Assembly (NCBI GenBank): GCA_937951895.1
Contig: CALFER010000102.1
Location: forward strand, 1-64,000
DNA: 64,000 nt
Direction of reading: 5' to 3'
From: an uncultured bacterium
GTDB lineage: Bacteria > CSSED10-310 > CALFER01
Shown: piece after piece, positions 43,795-52,608 of the stretch
How positions within the stretch are numbered: the first letter of the stretch is position 1
How the letters are laid out: every line of letters starts with the position of its first letter
Program-made: the position numbers and the translations under genes
The notes under the pieces: model-generated
Told to the model about the DNA's origin: nothing
Database searches by the model: none
The model's input: the letters and a program-made list of their open reading frames with translations, nothing else

Positions 43795-44976
43795 ATGATC
43801 GGTTCCGAGACGATTCTGCATCTGGACGGCGACGATTTCTTCGCGTCTCTGGCGCGCCTGCGCCACCCGCGTCTCGCGTCCCGCCCCGTTGTTGTGGGCA
43901 ATCTGCAAAGTCGGGGGATCGTGGTGGCGGCCTCGTACGAAGCCCGTTCGGCGGGGGTGTCTCCGGGCATTACGATGCCGCAGGCCGAGCGTCTCTGCCC
44001 CACGGCCGCGCTCGTGCAGGTCGACTGGAATCTGGTCCGCCGCGCCTCCTTGGCGATTCTCGACCGGCTGTCCCGCTATTCGCCCCTCCTCGAGCGTGCC
44101 GGGGTGGATGCGATGTTCATGGATTATTCGGGTTGCGAGCGTCTGTTCGGAGCGCCGCTCGATTTCGCCCGTCGCCTTCAGCGCGAACTCAGGGATGATC
44201 TGAAGCTCAGCGTTTCGGTAGGGGTCGCCTCCGACAAGGCGGTCAGCCATGTGGCCTGTCGCGCTGCCAAGCTCGGGCATCTGCTTCGTGTGGCGCCGGG
44301 TGAGGAGCGTATCTTTCTGGAGCAGTGTCCGGTCGAGTGGCTGCCCGGCATGGATGGGCGGTTTCGCGAGCGTTTGCGTGCGTTGTCGGTGCGGTCGATC
44401 GGCCAGCTTGCGGCGATCCCCCCGGCACTGCTCACACACGTCTTCGGACCGCGGGGTGAGGTGTTGGTGCGGCAGGCGCGGGGTGACGAGCATGCGAAGG
44501 TGCGGCCGTTTCATCCGCCGGTTGACCCCGAGGTGACGGTTGCCTTGCCGTCGGACCTGCTGGATACCGGCCGGATCCTGGCGCAGCTCGCGCTCATGGC
44601 CGGCGATCTCGGTGCCGAACTCCGAGCGCGCTCCCGGTCCGCCCGCCGGATTGTTCTGCGGATTCTGTATTCCGATTCGGTGCCCGCTCAGCGGCAGATC
44701 CGTCTGGATCCGCCCACGCACCGTGATCCTGAAATCTATCGTGCGGCGCGCGATATGTTCGATGCGTTGTATACGCGCCGGGTCCGTCTCCGCGCCCTGA
44801 CACTCAGCGCCGGCTATCTGACATACTGTCCTCCGGAACTTCCGTTCGGTGACGCGGCCCGTCGTCGGCGATGGGACGGTGCGTTGGCTGCCGCCGACCG
44901 TATCCGCTGCCGGTTCCCCGATCTGCCCCGCGCGATCTCGATTGCCGCTGCCGCTCCCCGGGTGCATCATGCCTGA
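43795..44976 (+). CDS. Y-family polymerase (DinB/ImuB-like) with partly degenerate active site
   Basis: A 393-residue Y-family polymerase starting at ATG behind GGAGG. The first catalytic Asp is present in ILHLDGDDFFASLARL (Asp11), followed by VVVAASYEARSAGVSPGITM. At the second catalytic site, where DinB has Ser-Ile-Asp-Glu, this protein has AGVDAMFMDYSG. The Asp is kept (residue 105) but the Glu is replaced by Ala106. The little-finger region (residues 225-345) is present. ImuB proteins are known to have lost catalytic acids, so this one is intermediate. It overlaps dnaE2 by 8 bp, and no ImuA gene is nearby. Confidence 0.88.
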   Translation: MIGSETILHLDGDDFFASLARLRHPRLASRPVVVGNLQSRGIVVAASYEARSAGVSPGITMPQAERLCPTAALVQVDWNLVRRASLAILDRLSRYSPLLERAGVDAMFMDYSGCERLFGAPLDFARRLQRELRDDLKLSVSVGVASDKAVSHVACRAAKLGHLLRVAPGEERIFLEQCPVEWLPGMDGRFRERLRALSVRSIGQLAAIPPALLTHVFGPRGEVLVRQARGDEHAKVRPFHPPVDPEVTVALPSDLLDTGRILAQLALMAGDLGAELRARSRSARRIVLRILYSDSVPAQRQIRLDPPTHRDPEIYRAARDMFDALYTRRVRLRALTLSAGYLTYCPPELPFGDAARRRRWDGALAAADRIRCRFPDLPRAISIAAAAPRVHHA

Positions 44977-47900
44977 TTTCGTGCATCTCAATGTTCACTC
45001 CAATTTTTCGATGCTCGAGGGGGCGAACACCGTTGAGGAAATCGTTGAGGCGGCAGCCCGGATGGGCATGGATGCCCTGGCGTTGACCGACACGAATGGT
45101 CTGTATGCCGCTGTTCCGTTCACGCGCGCCTGCCGGGCGCGGGGGATCCGGCCGATCTACGGTGTTGAACTGGCCTGTGCGCCTCGCCGCGCCGTGTTGC
45201 TCGCCCGCGACATGCCGGGGTATCAGGCGATCTGCCGCATCATCACCGATCGGCACCTCGATGCCTCATTCGACTGGGAAACCCGCATCGCTGAACTGCC
45301 GTTGTCCGTGATCGTTTTGTCCGACGATCTGCCTCTTCTCGCGAGGTGCGCTCGGAATCCCGAACGGCGCCGGGCGACGCTGGCGGAGGTTCATGCCTGG
45401 GAGGGGCCGGATGCGCGTACGCATCGTGCCAGGACGCTCGATGCCGCCGCCCGTCTGAAACTTGCGCCGGTTGCCACCAACGCGGTCCGGCTGGTTGTGC
45501 CGGGGGATCATGAAATCCATCGGATACTGAGTGCGCTTCGATGCAACACCACCATCGGAAATCTCCCGCCCGGCACCCTGTCACCTCCCTGCGCGGATCT
45601 CAAATCCCCCTCCGACATGTCCCGTCGCCTGAAAGGTCTCGAAGGAGCACTCCGCATGTCGGTCCGGGTGGCGGAAGCTTGCCGGGTGGATCTCGATCTG
45701 GATCAGCGCCATCTCCCGAAGTTTCCCGTTCCGGGTGGCGGGGATGCGTATCTGCATCTTCGGGGGCTGGCGCTGCGGGGGCTTTCCGAACGGTATGCCG
45801 AATCCGGACAGTCCGCCGCCCGAAAAGTGCTCGAACGCGAACTCGCTGTCATCGACAAAATGCATCTCGCGGACTACTTCCTGATCTGCTGGGATATCGT
45901 CCGCTTCGCCCGCTCGCACCGCATCCCCTGTCTCGGACGCGGCTCCGCCGCCAACTCCATCGTCTCGTTCTGCCTCCATATCACGCACGTCGATCCGATC
46001 GTTCACAATCTGTTTTTCGAGCGTTTTCTGAATGAGCAGCGCGCGTCGCTGCCGGATTTCGATCTGGATTTCGGGACGGCGGACCGGGAGCGTGTATTGG
46101 ATTACATCGTTGAGTTTTACGGTGAGCGTCATGTGGCGATGATCGGGACGCATGTGACGTTTCAGATCCGGGGCGCATTCCGTGAAGTCGCGGTGGCGCT
46201 CGGGTTGCCCAAATCCGAGGTCGACGGATTCATCAAGCGGCTTCCACATTACTCGGGCACCGGGGCGGTCGCGGAAAAGCTCGCGGGATCACCCGAAACG
46301 CGCGGCCTGCCGCTCGAACGCGAACCGTTCCGGACACTCGGTCGATTCGTCGAGCGTATTGGAGGGTTTCCGCGCAACATGGCGACGCATCCGTGCGGCC
46401 TGGTGATCACGCCCGATCCGATCGTGGCGCACATGCCGTTGCAGCGAGGCGACAAGGGGTTGACGATCACGCAGTGGTCGATGGGACCGGTCGAAGACGC
46501 GGGGCTCCTCAAAATCGATATTCTCGGCCAGAAAGGCCTCGAAGTCATTTCCCACACCTCCGAAGCCGTGCGGCGGCAGGGGAAGTCCGTTCCCGAGGAT
46601 CCGCGGGTGTTTCTGGCCGATGCGGTGACCCGCGAATGGCTTCGTGAAGGGCGCAGCATCGGTTGTTTCTATATCGAAAGTCCCGCGATGATCGGGCTGA
46701 TCCGGCAGGCGCGGTGCGACGATTTCGAGTGTCTCACGGCGCTGTCATCGATCATCCGTCCCGGTGTCTCAAATTACGGCGGCAAGCATTCCTATCTCCG
46801 CCGCCATCTGAAACTCGAACCCGAAACACTCGCCCACCCCCTCCTGCGTCCCATTCTGCGCGATACGAGGGGGTGTCTGATCTATCAGGAACAGGTCATC
46901 CGGATCGCTTCGGAACTGGCCGGGCTGACGCTGGCCGAGGCGGATGATCTGAGGCGGCAGATGTCGTACAAGAAGAATCACAAAAAGCTGGTCGATTACA
47001 GGGACCGTTTTTACGAAGGGTGTCGCAGCAAGGGGATGCCCGAGGTTTCGATCGACGAAGTATACCGTCAGGTCGAATCTTTCTCGGGATATGCCTTCTG
47101 CAAGGCTCATTCCGCGTCGTTCGCATTGGAATCCTTCGAGAGCATGTATTTCAAGAGCCATCATCCGGCGGAATTCATGGCGGCGGTTCTGTCGGGCGGC
47201 GGCGGCTACTACGGCGCGCTCGAGTATATGGAAGAAGCCCGCCGTCTGGGCCTGACGATTCACTCCCCGTGCGTCAACGGCAGCGAAATCCGGTTCACGG
47301 GCGCCGGTGAGCATCTCAGGGTCGGCCTGATGCAGGTCAAGTCGCTGTCCGAGGAAACGGCGGGGCGGATCGTGGGGGACCGGGAGCGGAGCGGCCCCTT
47401 CCGGGATCTGATCGATTTTCTCGAACGCGTCCGTCCGGACGTATCCGAAGCCCGCAGTCTCGCGCGATGCGGCGCCCTCCGATCGCTCGGACGCACCATC
47501 CCCGAATCCCTCTGGGGGATCGAAATCTACTATCACGACCTGCCCGAAACACCTCCCGCCGATCGGAACGCCGGAGTCCGCCGGCTCCTGAATCTGGTCC
47601 CGCCGCTCGCCGATCCGATGCCATCCGACATGCTCCGAAGCGAACTCGAATTGCTCGGCCTGACGATCTCGGCACATCCCTTCCGGATCTTTTCCGATGA
47701 GGTGGCCCGTGTCCGCCGGTTGCGTCCGGTGGTGCGCTCGGTGGATCTTTCGGCCCGCGCCGGCCGCGATACCTATGCGCTGGGGTGGCGGGTGATCGGC
47801 AAGAAGACACGCACGAAGAAAACCGGAGAACTGATGGTGTTCATCACGTTTTCCGATGAGTGGGGACGCTTCGAAGCGACGTTTTTTCCGGTGGCATTCG

Positions 47901-48085
47901 AGCAGAACGCGCAGGAACTCCTCAAAGGACACGGCCCGTTTTTACTTCGGGGCCGTGTCGATGTAGAATTCGGGGTGCCGATGCTGATCACCGAGCGTGC
48001 TCAGTTGATCGCAAGCGGACAGCCGGAAATCCGAAACACCTGCGGACCGCTCAGAAGACCCGTTCCGGCGCGCGTCCGCAAGTAA
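44969..48085 (+). CDS. dnaE2: DnaE2-type error-prone DNA polymerase III alpha subunit
   Basis: A 1038-residue C-family polymerase. An N-terminal PHP domain begins FVHLNVHSNFSMLEGANTVE, with LALTDTNGLY. The catalytic palm has CLGRGSAANSIVSFCLHITH, then PDFDLDF (residues about 361-367), carrying the Asp pair of the active site. The fingers, HhH and OB-fold regions follow (VIGKKTRTKKTGELMVFITF near residue 940). It lacks the long C-terminal tau-binding tail of replicative DnaE, is shorter, and is operonic with a Y-family partner, which is the DnaE2/ImuC signature. It would perform mutagenic lesion bypass. Confidence 0.93.
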   Translation: MPDFVHLNVHSNFSMLEGANTVEEIVEAAARMGMDALALTDTNGLYAAVPFTRACRARGIRPIYGVELACAPRRAVLLARDMPGYQAICRIITDRHLDASFDWETRIAELPLSVIVLSDDLPLLARCARNPERRRATLAEVHAWEGPDARTHRARTLDAAARLKLAPVATNAVRLVVPGDHEIHRILSALRCNTTIGNLPPGTLSPPCADLKSPSDMSRRLKGLEGALRMSVRVAEACRVDLDLDQRHLPKFPVPGGGDAYLHLRGLALRGLSERYAESGQSAARKVLERELAVIDKMHLADYFLICWDIVRFARSHRIPCLGRGSAANSIVSFCLHITHVDPIVHNLFFERFLNEQRASLPDFDLDFGTADRERVLDYIVEFYGERHVAMIGTHVTFQIRGAFREVAVALGLPKSEVDGFIKRLPHYSGTGAVAEKLAGSPETRGLPLEREPFRTLGRFVERIGGFPRNMATHPCGLVITPDPIVAHMPLQRGDKGLTITQWSMGPVEDAGLLKIDILGQKGLEVISHTSEAVRRQGKSVPEDPRVFLADAVTREWLREGRSIGCFYIESPAMIGLIRQARCDDFECLTALSSIIRPGVSNYGGKHSYLRRHLKLEPETLAHPLLRPILRDTRGCLIYQEQVIRIASELAGLTLAEADDLRRQMSYKKNHKKLVDYRDRFYEGCRSKGMPEVSIDEVYRQVESFSGYAFCKAHSASFALESFESMYFKSHHPAEFMAAVLSGGGGYYGALEYMEEARRLGLTIHSPCVNGSEIRFTGAGEHLRVGLMQVKSLSEETAGRIVGDRERSGPFRDLIDFLERVRPDVSEARSLARCGALRSLGRTIPESLWGIEIYYHDLPETPPADRNAGVRRLLNLVPPLADPMPSDMLRSELELLGLTISAHPFRIFSDEVARVRRLRPVVRSVDLSARAGRDTYALGWRVIGKKTRTKKTGELMVFITFSDEWGRFEATFFPVAFEQNAQELLKGHGPFLLRGRVDVEFGVPMLITERAQLIASGQPEIRNTCGPLRRPVPARVRK

Positions 48086-48106
48086 CCCGATCTTCCGAGG
48101 AAACAC

Positions 48107-49102
48107 ATGGAACATCGACCGCGCATCTGCATCATTCACACAGGAGGCACCTTCGGGATGTCGGGGCATCCCGGACCGTTGCGCCCGGATTCCTATTCGC
48201 ATCGCATTACCGACTGGATTCCGGGCCTGTCCGATATCGCCCGGATCTCGCTGATCGCGCCTTTCAATATCGATTCATCGCAGATGGAACCGGCCCGCTG
48301 GATTGAAATTGCCCGGGCGATTGAGACGGCCTATCCGAAACAGGACGGATTCGTCGTAATCCATGGCACCGACAGCATGGCCTATACGGCTGCGGCTCTG
48401 TCGTTCATGCTCGAAGGCCTCGACAAGCCGGTGATCCTGACCGGATCGCAACTCCCCCTGGTGGAACTGCGAACCGATGCCCGCGGGAATCTCGTCAATG
48501 CCGTCATCCTCGCCGGAATGTCGATTCCCGAGGTCGGTGTCTGTTTCGATAACAAGCTGTACCGCGGTACACGCATCCAGAAACAGGACATCTGGTCGTA
48601 TGCCGCCTTCAACAGCCCGAATCTCGATCCCCTGGCCGAACTCGGACTCGCGGTCAAGCTCTTCGATCATGTCATGCCTGCACGGGAGGGATTTCGGGTT
48701 GACACACGCATCGATCCGGGAATCATGGTCGTTCGAATCGTGCCGGGTCTCGACCCCGCCCTGCTGATCAATCTCCTTCGCAACGGCATCCGGGGGCTTG
48801 TGCTCGAAGCCTTCGGCGCCGGAAATCTTCCGGTCAGCCACCCGGGATTCCTCGAAATGCTCCGCGAAGCGACCCGGCGAAGCATCCCGGTCCTGATCGT
48901 GTCTCAGTCACCGCGCGGTGCCGTCGATCTGAAATTGTATGAGGCGGGACAGGCCGCGACGACCGCCGGAGTGATTCCGGGCGGAGATATGACCGTCGAA
49001 TGCGCGGCGGTGAAGCTGATGATCGCGTTGGGTCGCTATGGGGACCTGCAGGATATACGGAGTTTCCTGATGGCTCCGGTTGTCGGAGAACGATCCGTTT
49101 GA
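48107..49102 (+). CDS. ansA: Type I L-asparaginase
   Basis: A 331-residue asparaginase (Asn to Asp + NH3). The first catalytic block is ICIIHTGGTFGMSG (nucleophile Thr in TGGTF, residues 11-16), and the second is FVVIHGTDSMAYTAAAL, residues 83-99, with the Asp-Lys-type pair region. VILTGSQLPL and RGLVLEAFGAGNLP match the rest of the family. No signal peptide is present, so it is the cytosolic (type I) form. It begins 21 bp after the dnaE2 stop and may share its operon, although functional linkage is not expected. Convergent with the MshEN protein. Confidence 0.93.
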   Translation: MEHRPRICIIHTGGTFGMSGHPGPLRPDSYSHRITDWIPGLSDIARISLIAPFNIDSSQMEPARWIEIARAIETAYPKQDGFVVIHGTDSMAYTAAALSFMLEGLDKPVILTGSQLPLVELRTDARGNLVNAVILAGMSIPEVGVCFDNKLYRGTRIQKQDIWSYAAFNSPNLDPLAELGLAVKLFDHVMPAREGFRVDTRIDPGIMVVRIVPGLDPALLINLLRNGIRGLVLEAFGAGNLPVSHPGFLEMLREATRRSIPVLIVSQSPRGAVDLKLYEAGQAATTAGVIPGGDMTVECAAVKLMIALGRYGDLQDIRSFLMAPVVGERSV

Positions 49103-49135
49103 GACGATTGGCCGATTGCTGTCCGGAGTCCGGGA

Positions 49136-50176
49136 TCAGGTGATCGATTCGATGATCTTCCGGTTCTCCTGAATCTTCATTGCGCAATTGGCCATCAGAT
49201 GCAGTTTCCGGATATTGTCCTGTTCTTCTTCCAGACTGAGTGCCACGGTCGATCCGCCGACTGCAATGCCGATGACTTTCTTGGAAACCTCGATCGGCGC
49301 CAGAAACACTGCGCGGACATTGGCGAGATCGATGAAGGGTTCCACCCAGCCGAGTTCTCCGGGGGGTTGTGGGATTTTCGTGAAGAAGAACCCCGGCTGT
49401 TCGAGATACCGTGACCAGAAGCGGGAGCGATTGACCTGTTCACCGCACGGAACTCCCCGTTTGCCTTCCTGAAAACTCTTCGCGTCTCTCCAGAGATAGT
49501 TTTTATCGTTATCGTAGGCCAGAAAGGCGACTTTATCGCAGCAATATCCCAGAAACTGCAGGAAATATCCGATGATCGCAGTCTTGGTCGGTGCATCGAG
49601 AAACAGCTTTTTGGTGCTCTCACCCAAAATTTCGACACGATCGACAAAGGTGAACTGGCCCTGATCGTCCAGAGAGATGATGCCGGACATGTCATGGGTG
49701 ACGAAATCCGAGGAGGTTTCCGTTATATTGAGGTTTCGACGCAGCGGCGGAGCGATCCGGTAATGAACCGACAGCGCACGGTAGAGAGTATTCTCCGAAC
49801 AGATGTATGGCCGGATGATGTAACCGAGGCGGTGGGAGAGTTCATCCACCAGAGTGACGTTGGAGGGGTCGAGCATGGCGAGGTGGAGGCGTTGTCCTTC
49901 AAGTTTGAATGGCACGACCTTGTAATACTCGACCATGTTCGTCGGGATGAGTTCCAATACCTCTCGCGGAATGGTCTGCAGTACCTTGGGATGAACAGAG
50001 GGAACACCGAGTTGTTTAGAGAGGATATCCCCCAGACGGATATCGTCGATCAGCATCATTTCAACGAGATTCGTACCGAGTCGTCCGCCGGTGATCGATT
50101 GCCGCTCAAGCGCACTCGATAACTGGTCGCGGCTCAACTCTCCGCTTTCGATTAGAATCTCACCGAGTTTCCTCAT
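49136..50176 (-). CDS. Orphan MshEN-domain protein with GAF-like C-terminus
   Basis: This 346-residue protein has the N-terminal domain of type II/IV secretion ATPases (MshE/PilB N-domain, GSPII_E) but no ATPase. Two c-di-GMP-binding motifs of MshEN are visible: RKLGEILIESGELSRDQLSS followed by ALERQ (residues 2-26), and RLGTNLVEMMLIDDIRLGDI then LSKQ (residues 32-55). VPSVHPKVLQTIPREVLELI and VVPFKLEGQRLHLAMLDPSN follow, the usual continuation. The C-terminal 200 residues look like a GAF-type sensor (TKTAIIGYFLQFLGYCCDKVAFLAYD to FLAPIEVSKKVIGIAVGG). It may be a c-di-GMP receptor acting through protein contacts. It is followed by a convergent asparaginase gene. Confidence 0.82.
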   Translation of the reverse strand: MRKLGEILIESGELSRDQLSSALERQSITGGRLGTNLVEMMLIDDIRLGDILSKQLGVPSVHPKVLQTIPREVLELIPTNMVEYYKVVPFKLEGQRLHLAMLDPSNVTLVDELSHRLGYIIRPYICSENTLYRALSVHYRIAPPLRRNLNITETSSDFVTHDMSGIISLDDQGQFTFVDRVEILGESTKKLFLDAPTKTAIIGYFLQFLGYCCDKVAFLAYDNDKNYLWRDAKSFQEGKRGVPCGEQVNRSRFWSRYLEQPGFFFTKIPQPPGELGWVEPFIDLANVRAVFLAPIEVSKKVIGIAVGGSTVALSLEEEQDNIRKLHLMANCAMKIQENRKIIESIT

Positions 50177-50229
50177 TGATGCTCCTCTGATAGTTGTTTT
50201 CCGGCGGAATCATCTGGTCTTTGCTCTTA

Positions 50230-50259
50230 TTGGTAAAACAATTTCCTCCTCGATGTCAA
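50230..50259 (-). promoter_or_regulatory. Promoter upstream of the MshEN gene
   Basis: Read on the minus strand: perfect -35 TTGACA (50254-50259), 18-bp spacer, TACCAA (50230-50235). It lies about 55 bp before the minus-strand ATG at 50176. The -10 is weak. Confidence 0.4.
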
Positions 50260-50351
50260 GCCACCTGCAGGTTCGACTCAACTTCCGCCGAACTTGCGGA
50301 TTGTGAAACGAGCGGAAATTCTTTATCATTGGCCCCACAGAGGGTCTCCAT

Positions 50352-51485
50352 ATGGATCGGTTTCCGTTTTCAGCCGTTGTCGGCCAGGATCTCCTCAAAA
50401 CAGCCCTGCTCGTCAACATCATCAATCCCTCCATCGGAGGCGTGCTGATCTGTGGTCCCAAGGGATCCGGCAAAAGCACCATCGTTCATTCCATCGAATC
50501 CGTTCTCCCCCTCTATACGTCTGTTGCGGGTTGCAGGTTCCGATGTGATCCCTCGACGCCCTCCCGTTTCTGCTCGGAGTGTCAGTCCCGCGAGGAACTC
50601 GTTCCCATCGAGCAACCCATGCGGATCATTTCTTTGCCATTGAGTTGCACGGAGGATCGGTTGATTGGAAGTGTCGATGTGGAAGTCCTGCTGAAATCGG
50701 GGCGAAAGCTGGTGCAGCCCGGGATTCTGGGTGAGGCCAATCAGAACGTGCTGTATATCGACGAAGTGAACCTGCTTCCGGATCATCTGGTCGACGATAT
50801 TCTCGATGTCGCAGCTTCCCATTGGAACTCGATCGAGCGAGAAGGCGTGTCGATTCGTCATCCGTCTTCGTTTGTGCTGATCGGTACCATGAATCCGGAA
50901 GAGGGCGATCTCAGGCCGCAGATTCTGGATCGTTTCCCGTTATGTGTGCAGATGAGCACCATCGATGATCCGGCGATGCGCACGGAGATCATGCGCCGCA
51001 ATCTGCGATTTGAGGCGGATCCGGATGCATTCGGCAGGTTGTACGAGCCTGAACAGCGCCGGTACAGGGACATCATCGGGGCAAGCAGGCAGATTCTTCT
51101 GGATGTCCGGATCAGCGATGCCTGTCTCGATGCGATCGCTCGCGCGGCCATCGAACTGAAGGTGGACGGACAACGACCGGATATCGCCATCGTTCGAACC
51201 TCGCGCACACTCGCCGCGCTGAACGGCCGGATCGAGGTCAGGGGGCACGACATCGAAACAGCCGCGGGATTGGTGATGGCGCATCGGACGCGTGACGGTG
51301 GCCTTCTCGAACCACCGTCACCTGACGAAGTCCGCTCCGTGCTTCGAAAGCACATCACGACCGCCGTGCATGACGATCCCACGGCAGGATCCGGATCGGA
51401 TATGACGCGATCCTCGGAAACTCGATCAGCGATCATGGGGATTACCGAAAACTCCTCGGAAAAAAAAACCTCGTTCACCGCCTGA
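50352..51485 (+). CDS. chlD: Chelatase-type AAA+ ATPase (ChlI-like; N-terminal half of a ChlD gene)
   Basis: The 377-residue AAA+ protein begins PFSAVVGQDLLKTALLVNII, the standard opening of Mg-chelatase I subunits. It shows Walker A GPKGSGKST (about residue 35), a Cys cluster near residue 65 (CRFRCDPS, FCSECQS) of the ChlI/BchI kind, Walker B VLYIDEVNLL (about 134), sensor FVLIGTMNPEEGDLRPQILD, and the arginine finger region. The ATPase drives metal insertion into a tetrapyrrole, in chlorophyll or cobalamin synthesis. It ends soon after an A8 run, and the next frame continues as a VWA domain. Frameshifted, the product would be a 727-residue ChlD; unshifted, this small subunit alone. No cobN or other B12 genes are in the window. 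Confidence 0.88.
   Translation: MDRFPFSAVVGQDLLKTALLVNIINPSIGGVLICGPKGSGKSTIVHSIESVLPLYTSVAGCRFRCDPSTPSRFCSECQSREELVPIEQPMRIISLPLSCTEDRLIGSVDVEVLLKSGRKLVQPGILGEANQNVLYIDEVNLLPDHLVDDILDVAASHWNSIEREGVSIRHPSSFVLIGTMNPEEGDLRPQILDRFPLCVQMSTIDDPAMRTEIMRRNLRFEADPDAFGRLYEPEQRRYRDIIGASRQILLDVRISDACLDAIARAAIELKVDGQRPDIAIVRTSRTLAALNGRIEVRGHDIETAAGLVMAHRTRDGGLLEPPSPDEVRSVLRKHITTAVHDDPTAGSGSDMTRSSETRSAIMGITENSSEKKTSFTA
51461..51468 (+). other. Candidate -1 ribosomal frameshift site (A8 slippery run)
   Basis: The zero frame of the AAA+ gene reads TCG GAA AAA AAA ACC. The last seven A's before the C fit the A_AAA_AAA heptamer, and slipping back one base continues into the open VWA frame. That frame holds no ATG, GTG or TTG before 51557, yet its upstream part (LVHRLIDSITRIFKRSRREK) is clearly protein-like. 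A purine-rich ATGGGGAT lies about 20 nt upstream. No strong downstream hairpin was seen. Confidence 0.6.
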
Positions 51486-52534
51486 TTGATTCGATTACCC
51501 GGATTTTCAAGCGCTCCCGACGCGAAAAACGAACCGTTCTTGCGCAACGCGGCACATTGTCGGGTATGCCGCTGTTCGAGTCGGTCGCGGATCTGACAGC
51601 CCGAACCCGCAATGCATTCCGGAAAGCACTCGGAGTGTTCAGAAAAACGAAGCCGCGGATCCGGCGTGGCGGAATTCGGAGAAGTCTGGTCAGGAGCGAG
51701 CGGACGGGGCGGATGACGCGGTATTCCGCGATGCGGCGATCGAGCGAACCTCCGGCTGTTACGGCAACTCTTCGCACTGCGATTCTCCATGGGCGATACT
51801 CGATCGAAAACCGACGATTCCAGATAACGGAATCCGAGCTGGTGCGATGGATTCGTCTGGAGCGACCGAGTCTGACGATGATTCTTCTGGTGGATCTCAG
51901 TCGGTCCACCGCCGTATTCCGTCTGGTACTCGCTGACATCATCCGATCGCTCCGTCACAGCTTTCATCGCAACCATGATCGGATCGGCCTCATCTCGATG
52001 CAGGGGAATCAGGCACGCGTCCACAACCACCCCTCCACCAATCACCGGATCGTCTGCAGGAATCTGGCGGGTCTGACCATCCGGGGTGAAACGCCGCTGG
52101 GGGATGGACTGATGAAGGCACTTGAGATGGCCCGCCAGGAAAAACTGCGGAAGCCGGGTGCCCGGGCGATCGTTGTCCTTCTCAGTGACTGCTTCCCGGA
52201 ACCGCTGATCGGCGGGTTTGCCGACATCTTCGACGAGCCTGCTTACCGGAATGCGATTCGTGCGGCGGGGCTCTATCGGAAGCGCGGGGTGTTTCTTCTG
52301 GTCATCAATCCGGCTTTCCCGGACATCCCGAACACTCCTCCGAACCCGGGACAGCGGTTGTCGATGCGGCTTGTAAGGGAGAGCAGAGGACAACTGATTC
52401 GGGTCGCGACGCAGCGTGACGCGTGGGACGGATCCAGTCGACTGGCACATACGCATCTCGACGTTCAACGGATCATTCGCTCGGTTGAGGATGCCTTTGA
52501 CCGAAAACTCTATCAGAGCGGGATGCAGCGGTGA
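51467..52534 (+). CDS. VWA-domain C-terminal half of the ChlD-like chelatase gene
   Basis: The frame (355 residues from the slip site, or 325 from the TTG at 51557) encodes a basic linker (ITRIFKRSRREKRTVLAQRG) and then a von Willebrand A domain. The MIDAS motif is DLSRSTAVF (DxSxS, near residue 143 of this frame), with GETPLGDGLMKALEMA (the Thr) and VVLLSDCFPEPL (the Asp). This is the layout of the D (medium) subunit of metal chelatases and related AAA+/VWA pairs. As a stand-alone gene it would lack a Shine-Dalgarno site, so frameshift expression fused to the AAA+ half is preferred. Confidence 0.85.
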   Translation, partial: NLVHRLIDSITRIFKRSRREKRTVLAQRGTLSGMPLFESVADLTARTRNAFRKALGVFRKTKPRIRRGGIRRSLVRSERTGRMTRYSAMRRSSEPPAVTATLRTAILHGRYSIENRRFQITESELVRWIRLERPSLTMILLVDLSRSTAVFRLVLADIIRSLRHSFHRNHDRIGLISMQGNQARVHNHPSTNHRIVCRNLAGLTIRGETPLGDGLMKALEMARQEKLRKPGARAIVVLLSDCFPEPLIGGFADIFDEPAYRNAIRAAGLYRKRGVFLLVINPAFPDIPNTPPNPGQRLSMRLVRESRGQLIRVATQRDAWDGSSRLAHTHLDVQRIIRSVEDAFDRKLYQSGMQR

Positions 52535-52554
52535 TGATCCATCAATCTGCCTCG

Positions 52555-52583
52555 TTGATCTCCGGGAGCGGATTTTATACTAT
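52555..52583 (+). promoter_or_regulatory. Sigma70-like promoter of the GT2 gene
   Basis: TTGATC (52555-52560), 17-bp spacer, TACTAT (52578-52583), with the overlapping TATACT 2 bp upstream. It lies just after the chelatase stop codon and ends 25 bp before the ATG at 52609. Confidence 0.5.
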
Positions 52584-52608
52584 TTCGATCCGTCAGGGGG
52601 GGAAGGGT

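Noticed and set aside
43612..44991. 459-codon open frame on the minus strand opposite the Y-family polymerase gene
   Set aside because: The plus strand carries conserved Y-family motifs in the same stretch and a clean promoter and Shine-Dalgarno site. The antisense frame is a by-product of GC-rich third positions.
46769..47932. 387-codon minus-strand open frame inside dnaE2
   Set aside because: It has no Shine-Dalgarno site and a composition rich in Arg/Gly/His, and lies opposite conserved polymerase sequence.
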